Source of the DNA: a virus
Virus record (IMG/VR): IMGVR_UViG_3300043446_002750
Span: 1 to 33,788 of that record
Reading direction: 5' to 3' (one strand)
DNA length: 33,788 nt
The translations under genes were made by a program, and so were the position numbers. Under the pieces are notes generated by a model that searched no databases, had not been told where the DNA came from, and was given only the letters and a program-made list of their open reading frames with translations. Below are positions 1-6,089 of the stretch, in pieces; within the stretch, counting starts at the first letter, position 1, and each line of letters begins with the position of its first letter.

Positions 1-127
1 TCTATTTTTGTCTTTTCCGCACGAATGTAATGCTGGCAATCATGCTCACGATCTAATGAATAAAATGTCGCAAGCGTCATTGTGCAAAGCCCAAATCCAT
101 GCTCTGACAATGTTTTATCTTTCCGCA
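1..127. repeat. Terminal direct repeat, left copy (contig circularisation overlap)
   Basis: The first 127 bases are identical to the last 127 bases of the window. The length matches the largest k-mer commonly used by de Bruijn assemblers, so the likely meaning is that the contig is a closed circle of 33,661 bp. The repeat lies inside a protein-coding gene that reads through the junction, which argues against a packaging terminus. A true short physical terminal repeat cannot be excluded from sequence alone. Confidence 0.95.
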
Positions 128-158
128 AATCTAAAAAGCGGCATTCAATGCAGCGCAT
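1..158 (-). CDS. Small Cys-rich (zinc-ribbon-like) protein, N-terminal part; gene crosses the contig ends
   Basis: Read on the circle, the gene starts at ATG 158, passes base 1 into the right-hand end and stops with TGA at 33624-33622, giving 65 residues. It begins MRCIECRF and has a CxxC pair (C3, C6), then C25 in GLCTM and C41 in DREHDCQH, followed by a basic, helical tail (about 46-65). This pattern suggests a small metal-binding protein; its function is unknown. An SD-like AAGGAAG lies about 9 bases before the ATG. The start overlaps the end of the helicase-loader gene by 14 bases and the end overlaps the nuclease start, so it sits in a translationally coupled row. It has no full-length copy in the linear window. 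The reading is strong because the frame stays open exactly across the circular join. Confidence 0.75.
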   Translation of the reverse strand, partial: MRCIECRFLDLRKDKTLSEHGFGLCTMTLATFYSLDREHDCQHYIRAEKTKI

Positions 159-831
159 TCGATAATGCTTCCTTTGCAAAACTGATTTGAATGTGCGTCA
201 GAGTTTTATCGCCAGATTTGTGCCGTTCCATAATCAATTTTGCCCATCGCTTGTGATCGACTTGCGAATCCTGATTCTTTATAACTTGCGTTTCTGCAAT
301 ATATCGTTCTGCCACTTCCTTTGATGCCGGTGCGAGTGCTGGCAATGCAATCATTGGTTCGGGTATTGCAGACCATGCGTTTTTTGCCATTTCTTCCGAC
401 AATGCCGATTCCCATCGAGTTTTTATTTGGGAATAGGTCTGATGCTTCAAATCAAACGCGCCAATCTTTACCGATGCCCAAAAAATAGCCGGATGTGACC
501 ATTCGCCAATGTTGCCATGCTCACGCGCAATTACGCCGTTCACCGCTTGGTAATACGCCGCCACAGCGTCAATTGCCGGTTTGCACAGCTTAATGAATTG
601 CGGCAGCGTTGGCGGCCATTCCTGCGCCATCAAAGCATTTGCACCTCGCGCAATTTCATCCCGAGACAGCTTGCCCAATTTCTGCGCCCATGTTGCCTTT
701 ACTGTTTCAATGTCGATGTCGCGCCACATTTCGGCAAATTTATTTCCGTAAATCATAAACATTTTTGCGAATAACGCATCAATCCATGTTTGCGGAATTG
801 GATCAATTGATGTCGATAATTTGCTGTTCAT
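145..831 (-). CDS. Lambda P-like replicative helicase loader
   Basis: The protein has 228 residues. The stretch from about residue 15 to 85 (FAKMFMIYGNKFAEMW, then WAQKLGKLSRDEIARG, then WPPTLPQFIKLC) matches the N-terminal pattern of lambda P-type proteins: an F..m...YG.kF...W segment, a helical region and the WPP.LPqFi..C motif. These proteins bring the host DnaB helicase to the phage origin. The gene directly follows the DUF1376 initiator and overlaps it by 29 bases, the same order as O-P in lambdoid phages. The SD is GGGAG, upstream of ATG 831. The C-terminal half is less conserved by eye. The assignment rests on motif pattern and position; confidence in the loader role is fairly good. 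Confidence 0.75.
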   Translation of the reverse strand: MNSKLSTSIDPIPQTWIDALFAKMFMIYGNKFAEMWRDIDIETVKATWAQKLGKLSRDEIARGANALMAQEWPPTLPQFIKLCKPAIDAVAAYYQAVNGVIAREHGNIGEWSHPAIFWASVKIGAFDLKHQTYSQIKTRWESALSEEMAKNAWSAIPEPMIALPALAPASKEVAERYIAETQVIKNQDSQVDHKRWAKLIMERHKSGDKTLTHIQISFAKEALSNALH

Positions 832-1528
832 TTTTTACGCTCCCGAAAATTTTTTCTGCCAATTCGCGTCTGCTTTTATCTTTTGCGCTTTCGTAAGGTT
901 TAAATTGGCCTGATTGGGCCCGTTGATTGCGTACCCAATTTCGCCATGTTGCCAGCCAATCCGCCTTTCGCCCTTTTGCGCCAGCAACCGAAACCCAATA
1001 ATCCCGAAAACTATCAGCAACTGCTTTAACTTGCAATTCTGGTCTTTCATTTTTGCAAAATTCGATCATTTCTGGCGTTGGTGTCCAGTCTGTAGGCAAT
1101 CGCGTTGCGCGAGTGCGCTCTACATTGGTTAATGGTTCATGGTTATTAGTTATTGGTTTATGGTTATTGGTTGGTTGAACGTCCGTTGCAACGGGCGTTG
1201 AACGTCTGTTCAATCTCGCTTCAGCAGATGCTTTACCCGCTTTTGACGCTTGTTCAATTTTGGAATGAAAATGCTCGATTTCCTTGTCTGCGCGAAAGTT
1301 TATCCAACCGTTTTCGGTTAATTGAAAAAATTCTTCAAGGATAATTTTTACTTCGTTTTCATATTCTTTTGCGTTGATTTGTCGTGCAACGGACGTTATA
1401 CCAGCGTTTAACGGACGTTCATGCAGATAATATACGTCAAGCAAACGTCTATAAATTGCATCTTCAATTAAAGACAAATGCCGGGTATGACTAGCGTAAT
1501 CGCCAATATTAAATTGATAATAATGCAT
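803..1528 (-). CDS. DUF1376-family replication initiator (O-like)
   Basis: The protein has 241 residues. The N-terminal part (about 1-100, starting MHYYQFNIGDYASHT, with LSLIEDAIYRRLLDVYY and ERPL) is a typical DUF1376 domain, a winged-helix-like domain found in phage initiators. A low-complexity linker at about 120-135 (TNNHKPITNNHEPLTN) is encoded by tandem 7-bp repeats that look like iterons. The C-terminal part (about 145-240, LPTDWTPTPEM and DWLATWRNWV) matches the tail end of O-like proteins. It probably binds its own internal repeats and recruits the P-like loader made by the next gene. The SD AAGGGA precedes ATG 1528. Origin-within-initiator is established for lambda O; for this gene it is inference. 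Confidence 0.8.
   Translation of the reverse strand: MHYYQFNIGDYASHTRHLSLIEDAIYRRLLDVYYLHERPLNAGITSVARQINAKEYENEVKIILEEFFQLTENGWINFRADKEIEHFHSKIEQASKAGKASAEARLNRRSTPVATDVQPTNNHKPITNNHEPLTNVERTRATRLPTDWTPTPEMIEFCKNERPELQVKAVADSFRDYWVSVAGAKGRKADWLATWRNWVRNQRAQSGQFKPYESAKDKSRRELAEKIFGSVKNEQQIIDIN
1127..1168. repeat. Six tandem 7-bp repeats, candidate replication iterons
   Basis: Six adjacent heptamers read GGTTAAT, GGTTCAT, GGTTATT, AGTTATT, GGTTTAT and GGTTATT on the + strand, and two partial GGTT units follow. Three heptamers make 21 bases, so on the - strand the array encodes a seven-residue repeat (TNNHKPI/TNNHEPL) in the initiator. Short direct repeats inside an initiator gene are the hallmark of lambda-type origins. 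An initiator binding site is the likely role. Confidence 0.6.
1174..1419. repeat. Two inverted pairs of an AACGTCCGTT element flanking the DUF1376 N-terminal coding region
   Basis: AACGTCCGTT occurs at 1178-1187, with a one-mismatch copy at 1201-1210 (AACGTCTGTT). The reverse complement occurs at 1388-1397 and 1410-1419. The two pairs have matching internal spacing of 23 and 22 bases. A 13-bp version (AACGTCCGTTGCA, 1178-1190) matches 1385-1397 in inverted orientation. The copies fall in different reading frames of the gene, so conservation of protein sequence does not explain them. They may be protein-binding sites linked to the adjacent heptamer array. Confidence 0.5.
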
Positions 1529-1626
1529 GATTCCCTTACGTTATTGGGCAGCCGTTACAAGAAAAAGCAAAAGGCAGGAGGGTAACGAATCCTCTTTTCG
1601 CGGATCAGGCTAGCCTTTGCAAAATA

Positions 1627-1926
1627 TTATGCCACTTTCACAATTCCTTGCAAGAACATTTGAAGCAATGTGCGCTCAAATCCAGCTTGCCAATACTCGC
1701 ATTTTTTTTCGTATCGCATTTTTCCCTGATCCAATTCGACATGACAGGCATAACAAGCCCATGCAATATAACAATCATGCGCTTTTAAACCGCCGCCTTT
1801 GCCATGCCGTAATTGATTGCTGTGTGCCGCGACAACCGTTTCAGGATTGTTGTTGCAGATGTTAGGAATTTGCACCATGCATTCTTGCCCTCTAGCGGCA
1901 TCCAGCAATCGCTTACTACGATACAT
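1627..1926 (-). CDS. YbcO-like nuclease (DUF1364)
   Basis: The protein has 99 residues from ATG 1926 (MYRSKRLLDAARGQECMV). C16, C24 and H35 come first, then a GKGGGLKAHD segment and the end of the motif at C58, C61 and H62 (ACYACHVELDQG). This is the DUF1364 pattern known from YbcO of prophage DLP12, a zinc-binding HNH/beta-beta-alpha-Me-like fold, so a role in phage recombination or Holliday-junction-type processing is likely. The start overlaps the upstream repressor-like gene by 11 bases. A longer reading from 2013 runs through that gene and adds residues unlike the family, so I rejected it. The next 98 bases before the initiator contain no start codon on the - strand. Confidence 0.8.
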   Translation of the reverse strand: MYRSKRLLDAARGQECMVQIPNICNNNPETVVAAHSNQLRHGKGGGLKAHDCYIAWACYACHVELDQGKMRYEKKCEYWQAGFERTLLQMFLQGIVKVA

Positions 1927-2146
1927 TGGCACGAATAAACCCGGCCACTGTACGCAAATGCTGATCTTCCAGCATGGTTTCCATCTTAATTGCGCCATCC
2001 GTACCAAACTCAATTAGCGCAGCATTTTGAAACGTGACCTTTTTTTTGCCAGTACGCAGACGCGAAATTTCCGGTGGCGAAATTCCAGTTTTGTCGGACA
2101 GTTTTTTTGCTGCGCCATGCTGATTCAAATATTCATCTAGCGTCAT
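1916..2146 (-). CDS. Cro/YdaS-type helix-turn-helix DNA-binding protein
   Basis: The protein has 76 residues and opens MTLDEYLNQHGAAKKLSDKT. A helix-turn-helix is visible at about 12-37 (AAKKLSDKTGISPPEISRLR, then TGKKKVT), as in YdaS/Cro-like regulators. The small size and absence of a C-terminal peptidase or dimerisation domain make it more like Cro than CI. The SD GAGAGGAT lies upstream of ATG 2146. It is the second gene of the leftward unit, two bases after the upstream gene. A natural target is the control region at 2491-2659, which holds an inverted repeat. The DNA-binding role is fairly safe; its operator is inferred. Confidence 0.75.
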   Translation of the reverse strand: MTLDEYLNQHGAAKKLSDKTGISPPEISRLRTGKKKVTFQNAALIEFGTDGAIKMETMLEDQHLRTVAGFIRANVS

Positions 2147-2148
2147 TT

Positions 2149-2490
2149 TTAATATCCTCTCTTGTTGGCAAATAAATTGTAATTTCTCAATTCTGGCGTA
2201 AAAACATTGTGATACGGTGCGGAAACAATATTTTTTCGTTCATACTTTGATTGAATTTCCATCACATCATTCAGCAGCGCAATTGTTTCCTCAAACAAAT
2301 AATATTTGTCATGCCGCATTCGTACAAGATTTTTTTTTAAAAGCGAAGTCAGCGATTCCATTGCCCAACTACGCCGACAGACGCTTACCAAAGCCAGATG
2401 CTTCAGCAATTCATCAATGTTTAAAGCCCCGTTTTTGTGCAAAATTTGCAATATTTTATAGCCGTTAGTGTCTTTTCTTGGCAAATTCAT
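2149..2490 (-). CDS. Putative winged-helix regulatory protein
   Basis: The protein has 113 residues from ATG 2490, chosen because AAAGGAAAC lies 7 to 15 bases upstream. Residues about 9-55 (NGYKILQILHKNGALNIDEL through SLTSLLKKNLVRMRHDKYY) have the helix pattern of a winged helix-turn-helix: a scaffold helix, a candidate recognition helix and a short beta wing. The C-terminal part ends with NYNLFANKRGY and has no domain I can name. It is the first gene of the leftward unit, next to the divergent promoter region, a usual site for a CII-like activator or a second repressor. Regulator is my best reading; the specific family is not recognised. Confidence 0.55.
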   Translation of the reverse strand: MNLPRKDTNGYKILQILHKNGALNIDELLKHLALVSVCRRSWAMESLTSLLKKNLVRMRHDKYYLFEETIALLNDVMEIQSKYERKNIVSAPYHNVFTPELRNYNLFANKRGY

Positions 2491-2659
2491 GATATTTTGT
2501 TTCCTTTTTTGTAATAAAATGTGCGGAAATTGCATTATTATCCAAAAAAAACATTAAATAAAGCAATATTTGCTTGAGTTAAACACAATTTTGCGTCACT
2601 ATATGTATGTAGTTGTTTTATTTGTTTATTTATTAATAACATTCATTGTGAGGTCAATT
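2491..2659. promoter_or_regulatory. Divergent control region between the leftward and rightward units
   Basis: This AT-rich gene-free stretch separates the only two divergent transcription units. On the - strand a candidate promoter has -35 TTGCTT (complement of 2561-2566), an 18-base spacer and -10 GATAAT. On the + strand TTGAGT (2574-2579) or TTGCGT (2591-2596) could serve as -35, but no good -10 at standard spacing stands out. An SD (GTGAGG) for the first rightward gene lies at about 2649-2654. The promoters are inferred from pattern only. Confidence 0.6.
2561..2575. promoter_or_regulatory. Inverted repeat, candidate repressor operator
   Basis: AAGCAA (2561-2566) and TTGCTT (2570-2575) form a perfect 6-bp inverted repeat with a 3-base centre. 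The left arm overlaps the -35 hexamer of the candidate leftward promoter and the right arm adjoins candidate rightward -35 sequences. The size and position fit an operator for the Cro-like protein encoded nearby. No second copy was noticed. Confidence 0.4.
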
Positions 2660-2851
2660 ATGGAACAAGTGCTTATTAAAAATGCTGCCAAAGGCGAATA
2701 CATCAAACGCAAAGCAGATTCAAAAATTATTTACATTAAAGGCAATTATGATCGTGCATCACGTTCTTATTGCTGCACTGATGTAAACGACATTTGCCGC
2801 AATATTTATATCAAAGTAAATAAAAAAGTTTTTGTTGCTTTTGATTATTAA
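2660..2851 (+). CDS. Hypothetical early protein
   Basis: The protein has 63 residues starting MEQVLIKNAAKGEYIKRK. The start at 2660 is chosen because GTGAGG lies just upstream; a longer reading from 2570 would run through the control region. The sequence is basic, with a short beta-rich pattern (SKIIYIKGNYDRASRSY, then NIYIKVNKKVFVAFDY) and two cysteines followed by TDVND. It resembles small early phage proteins that work with DUF932 neighbours, but I do not recognise a family. It is the first gene of the rightward unit. Confidence 0.6.
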   Translation: MEQVLIKNAAKGEYIKRKADSKIIYIKGNYDRASRSYCCTDVNDICRNIYIKVNKKVFVAFDY

Positions 2852-2868
2852 TTCAAAGTGAGGAAATT

Positions 2869-3168
2869 ATGCAACCAATTCAACAAATCAATTACACCAT
2901 TGCAGATGAACGCAATTGGACAATTGGATATACCTATAAAGGTTATGGGTACGCAATCAAACGCCCCAATGGCGGGGTGGTGTGCAATATTGCGGAAGGT
3001 TTGCGCCCCGAAGAAGCCGCGCTTGCAACATTAATTTCCGCCACGCCCGATATGCTTGCTGCGTTGCAAGGCGTACAGGCGGCATGGGATGCAAATCGAT
3101 TGCTTACCAGTGATGAAGCGGCTGCCGTTCGCATTGCAATAGCCAAAGCAACTGGAAATGATGCATAA
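2869..3168 (+). CDS. Hypothetical early protein
   Basis: The protein has 99 residues. The N-terminal part (about 8-45) is beta-rich with WTIGYTYKGYGYAIKRPNGG. The C-terminal half is alanine-rich and helical (EEAALATLISATPDMLAALQ) and ends in DEAAAVRIAIAKATG. The ATPDMLAAL segment is common in small phage proteins of unknown function. The SD is in the repeated leader CAAAGTGAGGAAA, 17 bases after the previous stop. No function can be assigned. Confidence 0.65.
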   Translation: MQPIQQINYTIADERNWTIGYTYKGYGYAIKRPNGGVVCNIAEGLRPEEAALATLISATPDMLAALQGVQAAWDANRLLTSDEAAAVRIAIAKATGNDA

Positions 3169-3225
3169 AATCGTTTTTAAAATGCAATAACATTTATTTA
3201 ATTTTTTCAAAGTGAGGAAACAAAA

Positions 3226-4194
3226 ATGGCACATCAACTTACCACCCGCGAAAATGGTTTTGTCGAAATTGCATGGACAGGCGAAACACCTTGGCATGGT
3301 CTCGGTCAAAAATTGGAAGAAGGCGCAGACGTTGAAACATGGCGCAAAGCCGCCGGTCTTGATTGGGAAATTCAGCGCAAAAATGTCCATTATTTTGACG
3401 ATAATGGCGTTGCTCATTCATTTGACGGGCAGCACGTTTTATATCGTTCGGACAATAATACGCCAATGTCCGTGGTATCCAAAAGATATAAAATTGTGCA
3501 ACCGTCCGAAGTATTGGATTTTTTTAATAAATTGGTCGAACGTCAAGGCTATAAATTGCACACAGCCGGGTCCTTAAAAGGCGGCAAACGCATTTGGGCA
3601 TTAGCCGAAACAGGCAAAGTGGCTGAAGTAATCAACGGCGATCCAGTGGCAAAATATGTGCTTTTGGCAACATCATATGACAAAGGCATGGCAACAACAG
3701 CGCGTGAAACAAATATTCGCGTAGTGTGTGCAAATACCATTGCCATGGCCGATAAAGATACAACCAATGTAGTGTCAATTCCGCACAGCACCGACTTTAT
3801 TGCCGACAATGTATATAATCAATTGGGCATTTCTGTTGATTTGTTTTCAATGTTTATGGAAAAAACCAAACATTTGGCAAAACAGCAAATAAATTCGGGC
3901 AAATTTGATCATTTTATGGCGAATTTATTAAATTCAAAATATTATGAAATGAACGAAAAAGATATTAAAACCAATCGCGCATACAAAAAGATTTTGGAAT
4001 TGTTTGATGGTGGCGCAATTGGAAGCGATATCAAAGGCATTAGAGGCACTGGATGGCAATTGCTCAATGCTGTGACTGAATATGTGGATCATCACGCGCC
4101 AAATCGGAGCCCAGATGCTCGATTGGATTCAGCATGGTTTAGACAAGGCTCCAATCTTAAAATTGACGCAATGAACATTTTATTGGCAGCATAA
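3226..4194 (+). CDS. DUF932 phage/plasmid-like protein
   Basis: The protein has 322 residues and opens MAHQLTTRENGFVEIAWTGE, followed by TPWHGLG. This is the signature start of the DUF932 / TIGR03299 phage/plasmid family, as are residues with VVSKRYKIVQPSEVLDFFN, GGKRIWALAETG and RVVCANTIAMA. The family is widespread in phages and plasmids of proteobacteria; its biochemical role is not established. The length fits the family. The SD leader CAAAGTGAGGAAAC is almost the same as that of the previous gene. It heads the largest early genes, upstream of recombination functions, so a link to DNA processing is plausible but inferred. Confidence 0.85.
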   Translation: MAHQLTTRENGFVEIAWTGETPWHGLGQKLEEGADVETWRKAAGLDWEIQRKNVHYFDDNGVAHSFDGQHVLYRSDNNTPMSVVSKRYKIVQPSEVLDFFNKLVERQGYKLHTAGSLKGGKRIWALAETGKVAEVINGDPVAKYVLLATSYDKGMATTARETNIRVVCANTIAMADKDTTNVVSIPHSTDFIADNVYNQLGISVDLFSMFMEKTKHLAKQQINSGKFDHFMANLLNSKYYEMNEKDIKTNRAYKKILELFDGGAIGSDIKGIRGTGWQLLNAVTEYVDHHAPNRSPDARLDSAWFRQGSNLKIDAMNILLAA

Positions 4195-4201
4195 TTAACC
4201 C

Positions 4202-4219
4202 GCCCGGCGCAAGCCGGGC
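4202..4219 (+). other. Perfect 7-bp stem-loop with GCAA tetraloop
   Basis: GCCCGGC (4202-4208), GCAA (4209-4212) and GCCGGGC (4213-4219) form a very stable GNRA-capped hairpin just after the DUF932 stop and before the next SD. No T tract follows, so it is not a standard intrinsic terminator. It could protect the upstream message from 3' decay, partly attenuate transcription, or mark a processing point. Confidence 0.6.
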
Positions 4220-4240
4220 ATTACTAAGTGAGGAAATAAA

Positions 4241-4426
4241 ATGAAAAATTTATCTACCGCAACAAAAAACGCAATTGCAAAATATGGCATTGATAATTGT
4301 CTGTGGGCATTTGAAGAACACGAAAAAAACGGCAGTGGCGCAAACACCATCGGCATTTTCTTAAACATGACAACTCGTCAAGCAGATGCCGCAATTAATG
4401 CCGGGCGCGAATTGTCCAAGCAATAG
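4241..4426 (+). CDS. Hypothetical early protein
   Basis: The protein has 61 residues, begins MKNLSTATKNAIAKYGIDN and ends AINAGRELSKQ. The second half (NTIGIFLNMTTRQADAAINA) looks like a short helix-turn-helix-type segment, so weak DNA binding is possible. The SD leader AAGTGAGGAAATAAA stands directly before ATG and follows the stable hairpin. No family is recognised. Confidence 0.6.
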   Translation: MKNLSTATKNAIAKYGIDNCLWAFEEHEKNGSGANTIGIFLNMTTRQADAAINAGRELSKQ

Positions 4427-4430
4427 CATC

Positions 4431-4592
4431 ATGCGCTTTTGGGTATATGACGAGGAAGGCAAATTGTTTCGGCAGTTTGCCTTCAAATGCGAAGCAGAGC
4501 GATTTTTGCAGCCCGGTTGGGCATTAGTAGTGCAGCCCAAACCGCGCCAGCTTAAACCCACAATTGAGCAGTATGGCGAAGCCCTTTTTTAA
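4431..4592 (+). CDS. Hypothetical small protein
   Basis: The protein has 53 residues starting MRFWVYDEEGKLFRQFAFKC and ending QYGEALF. It starts four bases after the previous stop, with no clear SD, so translation is probably coupled. It is beta-rich at the start and contains AERFLQPGW, which suggests a small folded domain. A longer in-frame start at 4386 overlaps the previous gene and is less likely. No function is assigned. Confidence 0.5.
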   Translation: MRFWVYDEEGKLFRQFAFKCEAERFLQPGWALVVQPKPRQLKPTIEQYGEALF

Positions 4593-4604
4593 GTGAGGAA
4601 AAAA

Positions 4605-4715
4605 ATGAAATTCAAGCCCTTTGCAACAGACGATTGGTTAGCCCGGCATCCGAAAGTGATGCTGGCAATTTCTGTGATATTGTTTATTGTCCTTAGTTTT
4701 CTGGAGACAATATAA
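4605..4715 (+). CDS. Single-pass membrane micro-protein
   Basis: The reading frame encodes 36 residues: MKFKPFATDDWLARHPKV followed by a hydrophobic segment (about 19-34, MLAISVILFIVLSFLE). An excellent SD leader, AAGTGAGGAA, stands before the ATG and the stop overlaps the next ATG as TAATG, so it is very likely translated. It would be a short inner-membrane protein of unknown role. Confidence 0.6.
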   Translation: MKFKPFATDDWLARHPKVMLAISVILFIVLSFLETI

Positions 4716-4930
4716 TGAACATGAAAATTTCTGATATGTATGTCTATACACCAGCCACCACCGACATAACGATCCGGTGGAAAGCAGCAGGATGGATACC
4801 GCCCACCGAAGACCCTGTGTTTCAACGTAAGTGGGCAGAATTCCGCAATAAAACCGCAGCAGGTATTGAAGCAATTATTAATCTTAGTGAGGAATCTAAT
4901 CATGACCAAAGCCGTATACAAAGCCATTAA
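4715..4930 (+). CDS. Hypothetical early protein
   Basis: The protein has 71 residues starting MNMKISDMYVYTPATTD. It contains KAAGWIPPTEDPVFQRKWAE, resembling short phage proteins found next to recombination genes. Its start overlaps the previous stop (TAATG) and its 3' end overlaps the recombinase start by 29 bases; that overlap contains the recombinase SD. No function is recognised. Confidence 0.55.
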   Translation: MNMKISDMYVYTPATTDITIRWKAAGWIPPTEDPVFQRKWAEFRNKTAAGIEAIINLSEESNHDQSRIQSH

Positions 4931-5543
4931 TGCCGTTCAAATCGCCCTTGCCAAATCCGGCATAGCCAAAGATCGGGTAAATCAGCAAGGCGCATCTTAT
5001 AAATTTCGCGGCATTGATGATGTATATAACGCAATCTCGCCGCTGTTGGGCGAACATGGGTTATGCATTTTGCCGCGCATGATCCGCAGGGATTGCCAAG
5101 AACGCCAAACCGCCAAAGGCAGCGCAATTTTTTATGTGACAGTCGAAGCCGAATTCGACTTTGTAGCTGCCGAGGATGGTAGTTGCCATGTTGTACGCAC
5201 ATTTGGCGAAGCAATGGATATGAGCGACAAGGCCACCAATAAGGCCATGAGCGCAGCCTATAAATACGCCGCCATGCAAGCGTTTGCGATACCCACCGAA
5301 GGCGATAACGATGCAGACGCATCTACGCCCACAGTCGCGCCAAAACCCGAAGGCGCATTGCCTGATAACGTATTTGCCGACTATCTTGCCGCTTTGGAAG
5401 CCGCCGCCAATATGGGCGCATTGAAAGACGTATTTGCCAAAGCATATACCGCCGCCAAAGCAGTCAACGATCAGGCAGCAATGGGTACATTCCAAAAAGT
5501 GTACGAAAAGCAAAAAACCGCATTGACCGGGGAGCAATCATGA
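4902..5543 (+). CDS. erf: ERF-family single-strand annealing recombinase
   Basis: The protein has 213 residues from ATG 4902. This start is chosen because TTAGTGAGGAATC is upstream and MTKAVYKAINAVQ is the usual ERF N-terminus. Conserved features are YKFRGIDDVYNAISPLLGEH (about 35-54), an alternating beta region, and SDKATNKAMSAAYKYAAMQA then FAIPTEGDND (about 108-137), all typical of P22 Erf-like proteins. These form rings on single-stranded DNA and anneal complementary strands, for recombination or circularisation of phage DNA. The C-terminal part from about 150 is a helical tail. SSB and a Gp157-family protein are encoded downstream in the same unit, a common recombination set. Confidence 0.9.
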   Translation: MTKAVYKAINAVQIALAKSGIAKDRVNQQGASYKFRGIDDVYNAISPLLGEHGLCILPRMIRRDCQERQTAKGSAIFYVTVEAEFDFVAAEDGSCHVVRTFGEAMDMSDKATNKAMSAAYKYAAMQAFAIPTEGDNDADASTPTVAPKPEGALPDNVFADYLAALEAAANMGALKDVFAKAYTAAKAVNDQAAMGTFQKVYEKQKTALTGEQS

Positions 5544-5881
5544 ACGAGCGAGATTTTGAACGCAGAGAAAAAGCCCGTCTGGATGCCATGTATGACGCGC
5601 AATTTGCCGATGAGCCAACATCCGATGTTGAATATGCAGATGAACCGCTTGTAAATGGTTGGCCTTTATATTCTGGATTGCCGCAACCTATGAAACCAAC
5701 ACAAGAGCAGGTCTTGCAATGGGCGCAAGAAGTTTGGGGCGATAACAGCGGTAAACCGTGGCATGAGTCGGCACTGGTGCATTTGAAAGCCTTTGCCGCC
5801 ATCGCCTACGAAGCAGATTGCAAGGATAAAGCACTACAACGCCTGAACAAAGCCGCTGAAGATAACGGGGAAGAATTATGA
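5540..5881 (+). CDS. Hypothetical protein in the recombination cluster
   Basis: The protein has 113 residues. The N-terminus is strongly charged (MNERDFERREKARLDAMYDA) and followed by an acidic region. The C-terminal half is helical (QEQVLQWAQEVWGD, then KPWHESALVHLKAFAAIAYE). Its start overlaps the recombinase stop (ATGA) and its stop overlaps the next start (ATGA), so it is translated as part of a tight row. No family is recognised. Confidence 0.65.
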   Translation: MNERDFERREKARLDAMYDAQFADEPTSDVEYADEPLVNGWPLYSGLPQPMKPTQEQVLQWAQEVWGDNSGKPWHESALVHLKAFAAIAYEADCKDKALQRLNKAAEDNGEEL

Positions 5882-6078
5882 CACCAAAAAAAATTAACGA
5901 TTTGAAAAAAGAACACAATCGTTTGCAAGAGGAAGGCAGAGAAATTTACGCAAAAGCGATGGAATTGCACGAAAAATGCCTTGCAATCCAACAACAATTA
6001 ATTGATGCGGAAGGCAGCGATTACGATCCAATCCCATTAATTTTTGGTGCTGGCTTTTGGATTGACCCTGATCTATAA
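5878..6078 (+). CDS. Small coiled-coil protein
   Basis: The protein has 66 residues. Positions about 4-42 (KKINDLKKEHNRLQEEGREI and beyond) form a clear charged coiled coil. The end is GAGFWIDPDL. The ATG overlaps the previous stop (ATGA). Small coiled-coil proteins beside Gp157 genes are frequent in phages, but no activity is known from the sequence. Confidence 0.6.
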   Translation: MTPKKINDLKKEHNRLQEEGREIYAKAMELHEKCLAIQQQLIDAEGSDYDPIPLIFGAGFWIDPDL

Positions 6079-6089
6079 AAGGATAAAAC

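Noticed and set aside
8-190. 60-residue + strand open frame at the left end
   Set aside because: It lies opposite the Cys-rich gene and the end of the helicase-loader gene, both with SD sites and family features; it has none.
1127-1168. CRISPR-like array
   Set aside because: Repeats are 7 bases with no spacers and encode part of a protein. No CRISPR array was seen anywhere in the window.
1529-1626. Possible tRNA or small gene between the YbcO-like and initiator genes
   Set aside because: A few short complementary stretches exist, but no cloverleaf or T-loop consensus could be drawn, and there is no ATG on the - strand.
4202-4219. GC-rich hairpin as intrinsic terminator
   Set aside because: No T tract follows, and the rightward genes continue directly with the same SD leader. 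It is kept only as a stem-loop.
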